From assembly GCF_900143545.1 (NCBI RefSeq), contig NZ_FREV01000006.1, forward strand, positions 186,001-250,000: a stretch of DNA of 64,000 nucleotides, written 5' to 3'. Position numbers and translations under genes: made by a program. The notes beneath the pieces are model-generated. The model had not been told where the DNA came from and did no database searches. It worked only from the letters and a program-made list of their open reading frames with translations. The DNA is from Loktanella sp. Alg231-35 (lineage in GTDB: Bacteria; Pseudomonadota; Alphaproteobacteria; Rhodobacterales; Rhodobacteraceae). Below are positions 1-7,948 of this stretch, piece after piece. Positions within the stretch are counted from its first letter, which is position 1. Every line of letters starts with the position of its first letter.

Positions 1-694
1 CGCGCTGCACCGTGCGCAGCCGGTCCGCGTTTGCCGGATGGGTGCCAAGAAAACGGTCACCCGGATCAGGAATGCGGAAAAAGAACTGTGCGCCGCGCAA
101 GGGATCAAATCCAGCGGCGGCGGCAATGCGTGTACCTGTGGCATCGGCCTCCAGCTCAAAGTCCTTGGAATATCTACGTGCGCCGACGCTGGCCCCCAGC
201 CGGGCTGCATTGTCGATAGCGGCCTGATCGGTCGCGCCCAGGGCCCCCGCCAATGTGCCCACTAAAACGGCACCTAAAGTCGCGTTCTGCCGCTGGCGAC
301 CGATGTGCCCCTCAATATGATGTGCGGCTTCATGGGCGATGACAAAGGCGATTTCGTCACGATTGCGCGCCTCGGCGATCAGCGGAATGGTAAAGGCAAT
401 GATCGGCCGCCCGTTGGGGTCAAGCGTTTGATAGGCGTTCACTGGCTGGTTGGGGCGATTGTCCACGATAATGCGAAAGTTGCAGTTCTGCTGCGGTGCG
501 CGGCGGCGGCAGAGGCTTTCGGCAACGGGCGTGACCCGGGCAACGGCTATGGTGAAGTTGTCGAGGGCCTGACCGCGTGACAGACGCTGGGTGACAACGG
601 CAGGCTCTAGCGGGGCGATCTGCGGGCCGGTACCCACCGGCGCTGTCGCACAGGCCGCGAGCCCCAACAACAATCCCAATACGCGTAGACGCAT
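1..694 (-). CDS. M48 family metalloprotease lipoprotein, C-terminus cut by window edge
   Basis: Zinc-dependent M48-type peptidase, probably tethered to a membrane on the periplasmic side and acting in envelope protein quality control (inference from family). About 231 residues are visible. The N-terminus is a short lipoprotein signal (MRLRVLGLLLGLAAC, lipobox LAAC). The metal site HEAAH lies near residues 121-125, and the downstream FELEADATG segment supplies the third zinc ligand. The reading frame is open to the first base of the window, so the 3' end lies outside it. It is followed on the same strand, about 100 bases upstream of its start, by a close paralogue with the same layout, so the pair looks like a tandem duplication. 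The specific substrate is unknown. Confidence 0.85.
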   Translation of the reverse strand, partial: MRLRVLGLLLGLAACATAPVGTGPQIAPLEPAVVTQRLSRGQALDNFTIAVARVTPVAESLCRRRAPQQNCNFRIIVDNRPNQPVNAYQTLDPNGRPIIAFTIPLIAEARNRDEIAFVIAHEAAHHIEGHIGRQRQNATLGAVLVGTLAGALGATDQAAIDNAARLGASVGARRYSKDFELEADATGTRIAAAAGFDPLRGAQFFFRIPDPGDRFLGTHPANADRLRTVQR

Positions 695-799
695 GACGTC
701 ACCCCCCTTACTTGTCCATGTCTTAGCAAACGTAATGCAAAGCGCAGATCACAAGTATCACAAAACGATGCATGGTCGATGGTGGGACGGCTTTTGGCG

Positions 800-1447
800 T
801 CAACCAGCAATCTCATTGCGCACCACGCGCAACCGATCTGCCAATGCCGGATGGCTGATCGAGGCGCCCGGATTGAGATCATCCAACCTTTGTAGAATGC
901 GCACACCGTTAAGCGGATCAAACCCCGCCACAGCGGCAATCTGAGCACCCAAGGCGTCCGCCTCCAACTCAAATCTATTCAGCTGTGCGTGGGCGCGGAT
1001 AATGCCTGCTTCAGTTGGCACATTCATCACTCCAAGAGAGCCGGCAGCCGGGTCCTCACCGCTCTGTGATGCGATCTGCCGCAGCCGTGGTAGATGATCC
1101 TGAATATGGTGCGCGGCCTCATGCGCAAGTACGAAAGCCAACTCGTCTAGGTGGCGCGCCCGAGCCACCATCGCTGCCGTTACAGTTAGCACCGGGCGGC
1201 CGTCCCGACCAACCGATTGACCGGCATCAGCGGCAAGGTTGGGCTGCTCATCAAGCACAATCCGAAAGTCACAGTGCCGCGCAGGCGCACGCGCCTCGCA
1301 TAAGGCCTCGGCGACAGGCTCCACCCGGCTGGCGGCTTGCCAAAAATGCAAATGCCCCAGCTGAGTGGTCTCAACAGCGGCAGGCGACGGGCCAACATGG
1401 CCACAGCCGACCAAAGCCGCCAAAATCGTTAACATCACAAAACGCAT
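800..1447 (-). CDS. M48 family metalloprotease lipoprotein (paralogue)
   Basis: A 215-residue secreted lipoprotein peptidase. The signal segment MRFVMLTILAALVGC ends in lipobox LVGC. The zinc motif HEAAH is at residues 109-113, and E162 in FELEADALG is the expected third ligand. It shares with its downstream neighbour the arrangement of two cysteines before the catalytic domain (ALCEARAPARHC here), the HEAAHHI core and the C-terminal HPALADRLR segment. The two are therefore recent or conserved paralogues. It is shorter than BepA-type M48 proteins, which carry TPR repeats; none is seen here. Role inferred as envelope proteolysis. No operon partner beyond the paralogue is evident. Confidence 0.85.
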   Translation of the reverse strand: MRFVMLTILAALVGCGHVGPSPAAVETTQLGHLHFWQAASRVEPVAEALCEARAPARHCDFRIVLDEQPNLAADAGQSVGRDGRPVLTVTAAMVARARHLDELAFVLAHEAAHHIQDHLPRLRQIASQSGEDPAAGSLGVMNVPTEAGIIRAHAQLNRFELEADALGAQIAAVAGFDPLNGVRILQRLDDLNPGASISHPALADRLRVVRNEIAG

Positions 1448-1550
1448 TACTCATTCCAAAAGGTTACCAACTTACTAACAGCTATCACCGCCGGTTGATT
1501 AAAATCGATCAAAAATTGCACTTAAGATTAACGCTCGCTAGGCTGCAAAT

Positions 1551-1784
1551 ATGTTTACCATCGAACACGAATATGACGCGACCGTTGTGACCTTGATTGA
1601 CGAAGGCACGGCGCCGCTCAAAGAGGATGTGATCATCAATGCCTTTGATGATTGCGTTACTGTCACGCAGGTCGATCCCCGCAGCGATGAAGTGGTGCAC
1701 ATCACCCTTTCGCTGACGCAACTGCGCGACCTTGAAGCCGCATTGGACCTGCCCGAGGGCATCTATCAGTTGCGCAAGACCTGA
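1551..1784 (+). CDS. small hypothetical protein (77 aa)
   Basis: I do not recognise a named family. The protein is acidic (many D and E), has no signal peptide or membrane segment, and alternates beta-like stretches (MFTIEHEYDATVVTLID; VIINAFDDCVTVTQVD) with one helix (LTQLRDLEAAL), which suggests a small compact cytoplasmic domain. The ATG at 1551 is preceded by an AT-rich promoter-like stretch, and the frame has the codon bias of its neighbours, so I take it as a real gene. It lies 64 bases upstream of the deacetylase gene on the same strand and might be cotranscribed with it. Confidence 0.6.
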   Translation: MFTIEHEYDATVVTLIDEGTAPLKEDVIINAFDDCVTVTQVDPRSDEVVHITLSLTQLRDLEAALDLPEGIYQLRKT

Positions 1785-1848
1785 GCATGGCGATCATTGT
1801 CGGAGCCTCCGGTAGAGACATTTTTGAACAAAATAAGAAAGAATCGGC

Positions 1849-2946
1849 ATGACCACAGGGTTTTTCTGGGACGAGCGTTGTTTTTGGCACGGCGGCGGTA
1901 ACTACGCAGGGATGGTGCCGGTTGGAGGATTGGTCCAACCGATGGACGGCGGCCTGCCGGAAAGCCCCGAGTCCAAGCGACGCCTGAAGAATCTCATTGA
2001 GGTCACGGGCCTGGCACGGGAACTGGCGATGCGCGGTGCCGAACCCGCCTCCCGAGAGGATCTGTTGCGCGTGCATCCGGACTCTTACCTGAACGAATTC
2101 AAAGCCCTTTCCGACGCAGGTGGCGGAGAGTTAGGACGGCGCACGCCCTTTGGCCCCGGTGGTTATGAGCTGGCCGCGATTTCGGCGGGATTGGCCAAGA
2201 CAGCCCTTGCCGCAGTGCTGCAAGGCGAGGTCACAAACGCCTATTCCCTGTCGCGCCCACCCGGCCATCATTGTCTGCCCGATTATCCCAACGGGTTTTG
2301 CCTGCTCAACAACATCGGCATCGCCATCGAGGCCGCACGGGCCGCGGGTTTGGCCAAACGTTTTGCCGTTCTTGATTGGGATGTGCATCACGGCAACGGC
2401 ACCGAGGCAGTGTTTTATGACCGCGCCAACGTGCTGACGGTTTCACTGCATCAAGACCGCAACTATCCGATGGACACTGGCGGATTTTCGGACCGTGGCA
2501 AAGGCGAAGGCTTGGGTCATAACCTTAACATCCCCCTGCCGCCCGGCACCGGGCACAAGGGCTATCTGGCCGCGATGGAGCGGCTCGCCCTGCCCGCCAT
2601 CCGCGATTTTGCCCCCGATGTGCTGATCATCGCCTGCGGCTTTGATGCCGCGGCCAATGATCCGCTGGGGCGGATGCTGGCGACGGCGGAAACCTTCGCC
2701 CAGATGACACGTCAGGTGATGGAGCTCAGCGCGGCTGTCTGCGACGGCAAGCTATTGATGGTGCATGAGGGCGGCTATTCGGAAACCTATGTGCCGTTTT
2801 GCGGCCATGACGTGCTGCAACAGATGTCTGGCAGCGCCATTGCAGCGCCCGACCCTTTTGCAGAGGTCTTTCCCCTGCGCCAACCTGATGCGCGTTTTGA
2901 TGCGTTTCTGGATACGTGGCTGGCAGATATGGCCGACGCGCTTTGA
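1849..2946 (+). CDS. class II histone deacetylase-like amidohydrolase
   Basis: Zinc-dependent deacetylase of the arginase/deacetylase fold, 365 residues, in the acetoin-utilisation (AcuC)/acetylpolyamine-amidohydrolase/HDAC superfamily. Seen directly: the catalytic His pair in SRPPGHHC (H140-H141), the metal-binding LDWDVHHGNG segment (D178, H180), and the third ligand D266 in GFDAAANDPLG. Family knowledge: bacterial members remove acetyl or acyl groups from small amines or proteins; the actual substrate cannot be read from sequence. Start ATG 1849 gives the usual N-terminus (TTGFFWDERCFWH). It is followed 64 bases later by a nitroreductase gene on the same strand. No membrane segments; cytoplasmic. 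Confidence 0.88.
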   Translation: MTTGFFWDERCFWHGGGNYAGMVPVGGLVQPMDGGLPESPESKRRLKNLIEVTGLARELAMRGAEPASREDLLRVHPDSYLNEFKALSDAGGGELGRRTPFGPGGYELAAISAGLAKTALAAVLQGEVTNAYSLSRPPGHHCLPDYPNGFCLLNNIGIAIEAARAAGLAKRFAVLDWDVHHGNGTEAVFYDRANVLTVSLHQDRNYPMDTGGFSDRGKGEGLGHNLNIPLPPGTGHKGYLAAMERLALPAIRDFAPDVLIIACGFDAAANDPLGRMLATAETFAQMTRQVMELSAAVCDGKLLMVHEGGYSETYVPFCGHDVLQQMSGSAIAAPDPFAEVFPLRQPDARFDAFLDTWLADMADAL

Positions 2947-3010
2947 CGGCTGCGCTTGTCATTCGTCATGACCGCCCATATCTGCCTGAAAGATCATCAA
3001 AGGACGCCCC

Positions 3011-3589
3011 ATGCCGACGCCGAACCCCGCTGCTCTTGAATTCCTTCTGACGCGCCGGTCGCGCCCTGCCAAGACGCTGACAACACCAATCCCCGACCGG
3101 GGGGCAGTCGAAAAACTGCTGACCGCTGCAGCACGCACGCCGGATCACGGCAAACTGGAACCTTGGCGGTTTATCGTGTTGGAAAAACCGGCCTTGCTGC
3201 GTCTTGCGGACCTGGTGAACACGCGCGGCACAGCACTGGCGCTTGACCCAGAGCAGATTACCAAGGCGCATGCGCAATTTAGCAATGCCGATCTGGCAGT
3301 CGCGGTGATCAGCGCGCCCAAGCCATCGCCAAAAGTGCCGCAAATCGAACAGGTTTATTCGGCTGGTGCCGTCTGCCTGTCCCTGGTGAACGCGGCTCTC
3401 GCGACGGGCTGGGGGGCAAACTGGCTTTCTGGTTGGGCTAGTCATGACCGGGCGTTTATCCAAGAGGGGCTCGGATTGTCCGCGGATGAAACCGTGGCGG
3501 GCCTGATCCACATCGGCACAGAAACCTCTGCCCCGCCAGAGCGCCCGCGCCCGGACCTTGCCGCCATCACCACATGGGTTGACGCATGA
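3011..3589 (+). CDS. nitroreductase family protein
   Basis: FMN-dependent oxidoreductase of the nitroreductase fold, 192 residues, close to the small YdjA-type subgroup in length. The phosphate-binding Arg-Arg-Ser near the N-terminus (LLTRRSRPAK) and the AARTPDHGKLEPWRF segment are the usual FMN-contact regions. The ATG is preceded by AAAGGA at good spacing. The stop overlaps the start of the next gene by 4 bases (ATGA), so the two are translationally coupled. Physiological electron acceptor unknown. Nitro or quinone reduction is typical of the family but not demonstrable here. Confidence 0.85.
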   Translation: MPTPNPAALEFLLTRRSRPAKTLTTPIPDRGAVEKLLTAAARTPDHGKLEPWRFIVLEKPALLRLADLVNTRGTALALDPEQITKAHAQFSNADLAVAVISAPKPSPKVPQIEQVYSAGAVCLSLVNAALATGWGANWLSGWASHDRAFIQEGLGLSADETVAGLIHIGTETSAPPERPRPDLAAITTWVDA

Positions 3590-4275
3590 TCCTCACGGCG
3601 TTTTTCAAGGCCCTTGCGCAATTGCCAGACCGCCGGTTCCGTTCGGTGCTGTGGCGCGGGATTGCCCTGACCATCGCGCTGTTGATCGGGATCTATGCGG
3701 GGCTGTTGTGGGTCATTGAATGGTTAACGCAAGACCCGGTCACGTTGCCCGGCGGCACGCAGGTCACATGGCTGGGCGATCTGCTCGGTTGGGGCTCGCT
3801 TGGGTTGGTTATCCTGCTGTCTGTCTTCTTGATGGTCCCTGTCGCATCCGCGATTACGTCGCTGTTTCTGGACGAGGTCGCAACCGCAGTAGAGCATGAA
3901 CACTATCCCAGCTTGCCCCCAGTCCCGCCCGTTGGATTTGCCGATGGGTTGCGCGACACCGTGAACTTTCTGGGCGTCCTGATTGCGGCAAATCTCCTTG
4001 CCTTTATCCTCTATGCCATGCTGCCCTTTGCGGCGGTGTTCATTTTTTATGCGCTGAACGGGTTCTTGCTGGGGCGCGAATACTTCCAACTGGCGGCCAT
4101 GCGGCGGATCGGCAGAGAAGGCGCAAAAGCCCTGCGCAGGCAGCATCAGGGCACGATTTGGTTAGCAGGCTGCCTGATGGCCGTGCCGCTGTCAGTGCCG
4201 CTGCTCAATCTGATTATCCCAATTCTGGGTGCGGCGACCTTCACGCACCTCTATCACGGGCTTAGTCAGCGCTGA
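3586..4275 (+). CDS. EI24/CysZ-like integral membrane protein
   Basis: A 229-residue membrane protein with about four to five hydrophobic segments (roughly residues 22-45, 62-90, 125-155 and 200-225) and the loop-rich layout of the EI24 domain family, which includes CysZ sulfate permeases. Start overlaps the nitroreductase stop by 4 bases. The role as a sulfate or other anion channel is only inferred from family membership; no cys genes are adjacent. Its 3' end overlaps the convergent DUF1467 gene by 14 bases. Confidence 0.75.
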   Translation: MILTAFFKALAQLPDRRFRSVLWRGIALTIALLIGIYAGLLWVIEWLTQDPVTLPGGTQVTWLGDLLGWGSLGLVILLSVFLMVPVASAITSLFLDEVATAVEHEHYPSLPPVPPVGFADGLRDTVNFLGVLIAANLLAFILYAMLPFAAVFIFYALNGFLLGREYFQLAAMRRIGREGAKALRRQHQGTIWLAGCLMAVPLSVPLLNLIIPILGAATFTHLYHGLSQR

Positions 4276-4549
4276 CTTCGGGTGTCGACATCCGCTCGAA
4301 CCAATCTAGATCCCGGATGGTTACTGTGCCTGACAGGAGCACACCCGCAATCACGGCCCAGATCGGAAAGGCCCAAAGCGTGGTGACCTTCGCCTTGCGC
4401 TTGATGTCAAAATTGGCCGGAGACGAGGCATGGGTGCCGGGCACGATCTTTCCGGCTTCGCCTTGGGTTTCAAGGCGCAGTGGCAGCACCACAAAGAACA
4501 CCAGTGTCCAAATGACAGCGAAAAGAACAAATGCAGAAACGGGACCCAA
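4262..4549 (-). CDS. DUF1467 family membrane protein
   Basis: A 95-residue protein with two membrane segments (about residues 3-23 and 58-78) separated by a polar loop, matching the small alphaproteobacterial DUF1467 family. The start is TTG at 4549, supported by an AGGAAAG-like ribosome-binding site just upstream; no internal ATG would keep the first helix. Function unknown. It lies directly downstream of the methylmalonyl-CoA epimerase gene on the same strand (63-base gap), an arrangement I believe is common in Rhodobacteraceae, and is probably cotranscribed with it. Confidence 0.8.
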   Translation of the reverse strand: MGPVSAFVLFAVIWTLVFFVVLPLRLETQGEAGKIVPGTHASSPANFDIKRKAKVTTLWAFPIWAVIAGVLLSGTVTIRDLDWFERMSTPEVSAD

Positions 4550-4612
4550 GAGGCTTTCCTTTACAACAGTGTGATATCACTCAGATACGTCGATCATAGA
4601 GCTGGACAAGGG

Positions 4613-5017
4613 CTAGACCTGTTCCAGTTCGACCAGGCAGCCGTTGAAATCCTTGGGATGCAGGAAAAGCACCGGTTTACCATGCGCCCCGATCTTGGGT
4701 TCACCGCCACCCAGCACGCGGGCACCTTCGGCCAGCAGGTGATCGCGGGCGGCCAGAATATCGTCAACCTCGTAGCAGATATGGTGAATGCCGCCTGCAG
4801 GGTTCTTGTCCAGAAAGCCCTGAATGGGTGATCCATCACCAAGCGGGTACAAAAGCTCGATCTTGGTGTTGGGCAAATTGATGAAAACCACCGTCACGCC
4901 GTGATCCGGTTCGTCCTGCGGGACACCCACATCTGCGCCCAGCATCGTGCGATACTGCGCGCTCGCGGCCTCCAGATCGGGGACTGCGATAGCAACGTGA
5001 TTGAGACGACCGATCAT
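4613..5017 (-). CDS. mce: methylmalonyl-CoA epimerase
   Basis: Interconverts (R)- and (S)-methylmalonyl-CoA, linking propionyl-CoA carboxylation to succinyl-CoA formation. 134 residues in the vicinal-oxygen-chelate fold with two beta-alpha repeats. Metal-site residues sit in the expected places: H at LNHVAIAVPD, then GIHHICYEVDD, and the terminal E in GCLVELEQV. I chose ATG 5017 because it has an AGGAG site 7 bases upstream and gives the standard MIGRLNHVAIA start; an in-frame ATG 108 bases further upstream adds an unrelated extension. The gene is divergent from a response-regulator gene. Confidence 0.92.
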   Translation of the reverse strand: MIGRLNHVAIAVPDLEAASAQYRTMLGADVGVPQDEPDHGVTVVFINLPNTKIELLYPLGDGSPIQGFLDKNPAGGIHHICYEVDDILAARDHLLAEGARVLGGGEPKIGAHGKPVLFLHPKDFNGCLVELEQV

Positions 5018-5142
5018 GTAGATTCTCCTTTTTGGCGCAATATGACGCGCGCCCTTGGAGGGTGCAACGCCAGATGCAGTTAATAGGCTGTTCACTTTAT
5101 TGACGCCTAATGTTGGTCGAACCACAGAAAGGACGAATCGTC

Positions 5143-5859
5143 ATGGACGGCCTGAGTGACCTGATATACGCCCGCGCGCCAACCGCCAGCCGCCCGCTTC
5201 TGGGCCTAACGGTGCTGATTGTCGAAGACAGCCGATTTGCGAGTGAAGCCGTGCGCCTGATGTGCCAGCGATCCGGTGCGCGGATCAGACGGGCGGACAA
5301 TCTGGAAAATGCACGGCGGCACCTTGCGGTATATCGCCCGACGGTGGTGCTGGTTGATGTGGGGCTGCCGGATGGCTCTGGGCTGGCGCTGATTGAGGCG
5401 CTTTCGAACAGCACGCCCCGGATTGAGGTGATCCTTGGCGTCAGCGGCGACAGCACGGTTGAGGCCGACGTTCTGGCCGCAGGCGCAGATGCATTTCTAG
5501 AAAAGCCACTAAGCAGCCTTTCAGCGTTTCAATGTGCTATTCTTGGACAGCTTCCAGCGGACCGACAACCACCGCTGCCGCGCCTGCTGCAAGAGGAACA
5601 TTTGGTGCCAGACCCGATCGCTTTGCGCGATGATCTGGTTCAAATCTCTGCCATCCTGAGTGATCCAGCGCAGCGGGAAAGGCTGGCCTACGTCACGCAG
5701 TTTCTGAGCGGTCTGGCACGCATCGCCAACGACAACAAGCTCGACCATGCCGTTAATACGCTAGAGCAGAGCCGCATGGCGGGTGGCAACCCAGACAAGG
5801 CGATTGCAGCTCTCTCAGAGATTATCAATGCGCGGCTTGCGTCGCGTAGCCCGATTTAG
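5143..5859 (+). CDS. orphan response regulator
   Basis: A 238-residue protein with an N-terminal receiver domain: acidic pocket in LIVEDSR, phosphoacceptor Asp in VLVDVGLPDGSG, and conserved Lys in FLEKPLS. The C-terminal approximately 100 residues are helical and carry no DNA-binding, GGDEF or other output domain that I can identify. No histidine kinase is encoded nearby, so the partner is unknown. ATG 5143 has an AAAGGA ribosome-binding site; a start 33 bases upstream adds residues unlike the family. Divergent from mce. Confidence 0.82.
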   Translation: MDGLSDLIYARAPTASRPLLGLTVLIVEDSRFASEAVRLMCQRSGARIRRADNLENARRHLAVYRPTVVLVDVGLPDGSGLALIEALSNSTPRIEVILGVSGDSTVEADVLAAGADAFLEKPLSSLSAFQCAILGQLPADRQPPLPRLLQEEHLVPDPIALRDDLVQISAILSDPAQRERLAYVTQFLSGLARIANDNKLDHAVNTLEQSRMAGGNPDKAIAALSEIINARLASRSPI

Positions 5860-5914
5860 GATCAGGCCCATTGGATCCACGGCACCAGTTTAACGGAATT
5901 AGCGGGGCCTGACC

Positions 5915-7768
5915 CTAGCTTTCCGGTGGCAGGACGCGCAAACGCAATTCACGCAGCTGCTCATTCTGTGGCTCGTTGGGGGCGTCCATCATCAGGTCTT
6001 CGGCGCGCTGGTTCATCGGGAACATGATGACCTCGCGGATGTTGGACGCATCCGCCAGCAGCATCACAATCCGGTCGATCCCAGCCGCACACCCACCGTG
6101 GGGCGGCGCGCCATATTGGAACGCGTTGACCATCCCGCCAAAGCGCTTGTTCACTTCGTCTTGGCCATAGCCCGCAATTTCAAATGCCTTGAACATGATC
6201 TCTGGGCGGTGGTTCCGAATGGCGCCCGACACCAGTTCGTAGCCGTTGCAGGCCAGATCATACTGATAGCCCAACACCTTCAATGGATCACCTTGCAGCG
6301 CTTCCATCCCGCCTTGCGGCATGGAGAACGGGTTATGTTCAAAATCGATCTTGCCGGTTTCTTCGTCCTGCTCGTAGATCGGGAAATCCACGATCCATGC
6401 AAAGGCAAAGCGGTTCTGATCGGTCAGCCCCAATTCTTCGCCAATCACGTTCCGCGCCTTGCCCGCGACACCTTCAAACGCCTTCGGCTTGCCGCCAAGG
6501 AAAAACGCGGCATCGCCCAGGCCCAGGCCAAGTTGCTGGCGGATCGCCTCCGTGCGCTCTGGGCCAATGTTCTTGGCAAGCGGTCCAGCGGCTTCCATGC
6601 CGCCCTCAACCTCACCTGACTTCAGTTTGGCTTGCGCCTCTTTCACCGAAATCCCAAGCTCTTGCGCAACTGCGTCGGCAGTTTTTTCGCGCCAGAAGAT
6701 ATAGCCCATTCCGGGCAACCCTTCCTTTTGGGCAAAGGCATTCATACGATCACAGAACTTGCGTGACCCGCCGGTCGGTGCGGGGATCGCACGAACCTCG
6801 GTCCCTTCTTGTTCCAGCAGTTTGGCAAAAATCGCAAAACCCGACCCTGCAAAATGCTCGGACACAACCTGCATCTTGATCGGGTTGCGCAGGTCGGGCT
6901 TATCGCTGCCATACCACAGCGCGGCATCACGATAAGAAATCTGTTCCCACGTCTGATCGACCTTGCGACCCTTGCCGAATTCCTCAAAAATTCCGGTGAT
7001 CACAGGTTGGATTGTGTCAAACACGTCCTGCTGCTCAACGAACGACATCTCCAAGTCCAACTGATAGAAATCCGTGGGCGAACGATCCGCGCGCGGGTCT
7101 TCGTCACGGAAACACGGGGCAATCTGGAAATACTTGTCATAGCCCGACACCATGATCAGCTGCTTGAACTGCTGGGGGGCCTGCGGCAACGCGTAGAACT
7201 TGCCCGGATGCAAACGTGATGGCACCAAGAAATCACGCGCACCTTCAGGCGAAGAGGCCGTGATAATCGGCGTCTGGTATTCGCGGAACCCACCATCCCA
7301 CATGCGGCGGCGCATGGAGGCCACAACATCAGAGCGCAGTTTCATGTTGTCCTGCATCGCTTCGCGACGCAGGTCCAGATAGCGATACTTCAGGCGGGTC
7401 TCTTCGGGGTATTCCTGATCACCAAACACCATCAGCGGCAATTCCTTGGACGCACCCAGCACTTCGATGGCACGCACAAAGACCTCAACCTCGCCGGTGG
7501 GCAGCTTCGCATTCACCAGTTCAGGGTCGCGCGCCTTCACTTCGCCATCAATGCGAATACACCATTCAGAGCGCACCTTTTCCACATCGCCAAAGGCCGC
7601 AGAATCAGGATCACACAGCACCTGCGTGATGCCATAGTGATCGCGCAAATCGATAAACAGGATGCCCCCATGGTCACGCACCCGGTTCACCCAGCCCGAC
7701 AAGCGAACAGTGTCGCCTACATTGGCGGCGGTCAGATCGGCACAGGTATGGCTGCGATAGGCGTGCAT
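5915..7768 (-). CDS. aspS: aspartyl-tRNA synthetase
   Basis: Class IIb aminoacyl-tRNA synthetase charging tRNA-Asp (possibly also tRNA-Asn if the enzyme is non-discriminating). 617 residues, the normal bacterial length: N-terminal OB-fold anticodon-binding domain ([15 protein letters not shown]), class II motif 2 ([10 protein letters not shown]), the inserted GAD-type domain in the middle, and motif 3 near the C-terminus ([11 protein letters not shown]). The ATG at 7768 is preceded by GAGGGAT. Monocistronic here; the 180-base divergent region to carB holds both promoters. Confidence 0.97.
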   Translation of the reverse strand: MHAYRSHTCADLTAANVGDTVRLSGWVNRVRDHGGILFIDLRDHYGITQVLCDPDSAAFGDVEKVRSEWCIRIDGEVKARDPELVNAKLPTGEVEVFVRAIEVLGASKELPLMVFGDQEYPEETRLKYRYLDLRREAMQDNMKLRSDVVASMRRRMWDGGFREYQTPIITASSPEGARDFLVPSRLHPGKFYALPQAPQQFKQLIMVSGYDKYFQIAPCFRDEDPRADRSPTDFYQLDLEMSFVEQQDVFDTIQPVITGIFEEFGKGRKVDQTWEQISYRDAALWYGSDKPDLRNPIKMQVVSEHFAGSGFAIFAKLLEQEGTEVRAIPAPTGGSRKFCDRMNAFAQKEGLPGMGYIFWREKTADAVAQELGISVKEAQAKLKSGEVEGGMEAAGPLAKNIGPERTEAIRQQLGLGLGDAAFFLGGKPKAFEGVAGKARNVIGEELGLTDQNRFAFAWIVDFPIYEQDEETGKIDFEHNPFSMPQGGMEALQGDPLKVLGYQYDLACNGYELVSGAIRNHRPEIMFKAFEIAGYGQDEVNKRFGGMVNAFQYGAPPHGGCAAGIDRIVMLLADASNIREVIMFPMNQRAEDLMMDAPNEPQNEQLRELRLRVLPPES

Positions 7769-7948
7769 AGGTCAATCCCTCAAGGCTTTTGGTCGGCCCG
7801 ATACACCTCTTTGCATAGACGAAGTCAACCGCTCGCTGCATCTTGGTCCAAAAACGCGCCGTACGGGCATCAAAATCACCGCAATCCCTTGCACCATGGC
7901 GCGCCATCCCTATAACCCACGACAATTCGCAAATTAGGGGGCACTGCC

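Noticed and set aside
1495-1512. TTGAT-N8-ATCAA near the 77-residue gene
   Set aside because: Spacing is 8, not the 4 of an FNR box (TTGAT-N4-ATCAA), so it was not called as FnrL-dependent.
5862-5912. Inverted repeat TCAGGCCC / GGGCCTGA after aspS
   Set aside because: The loop is about 35 bases and no T-tract follows; too weak to call a terminator.
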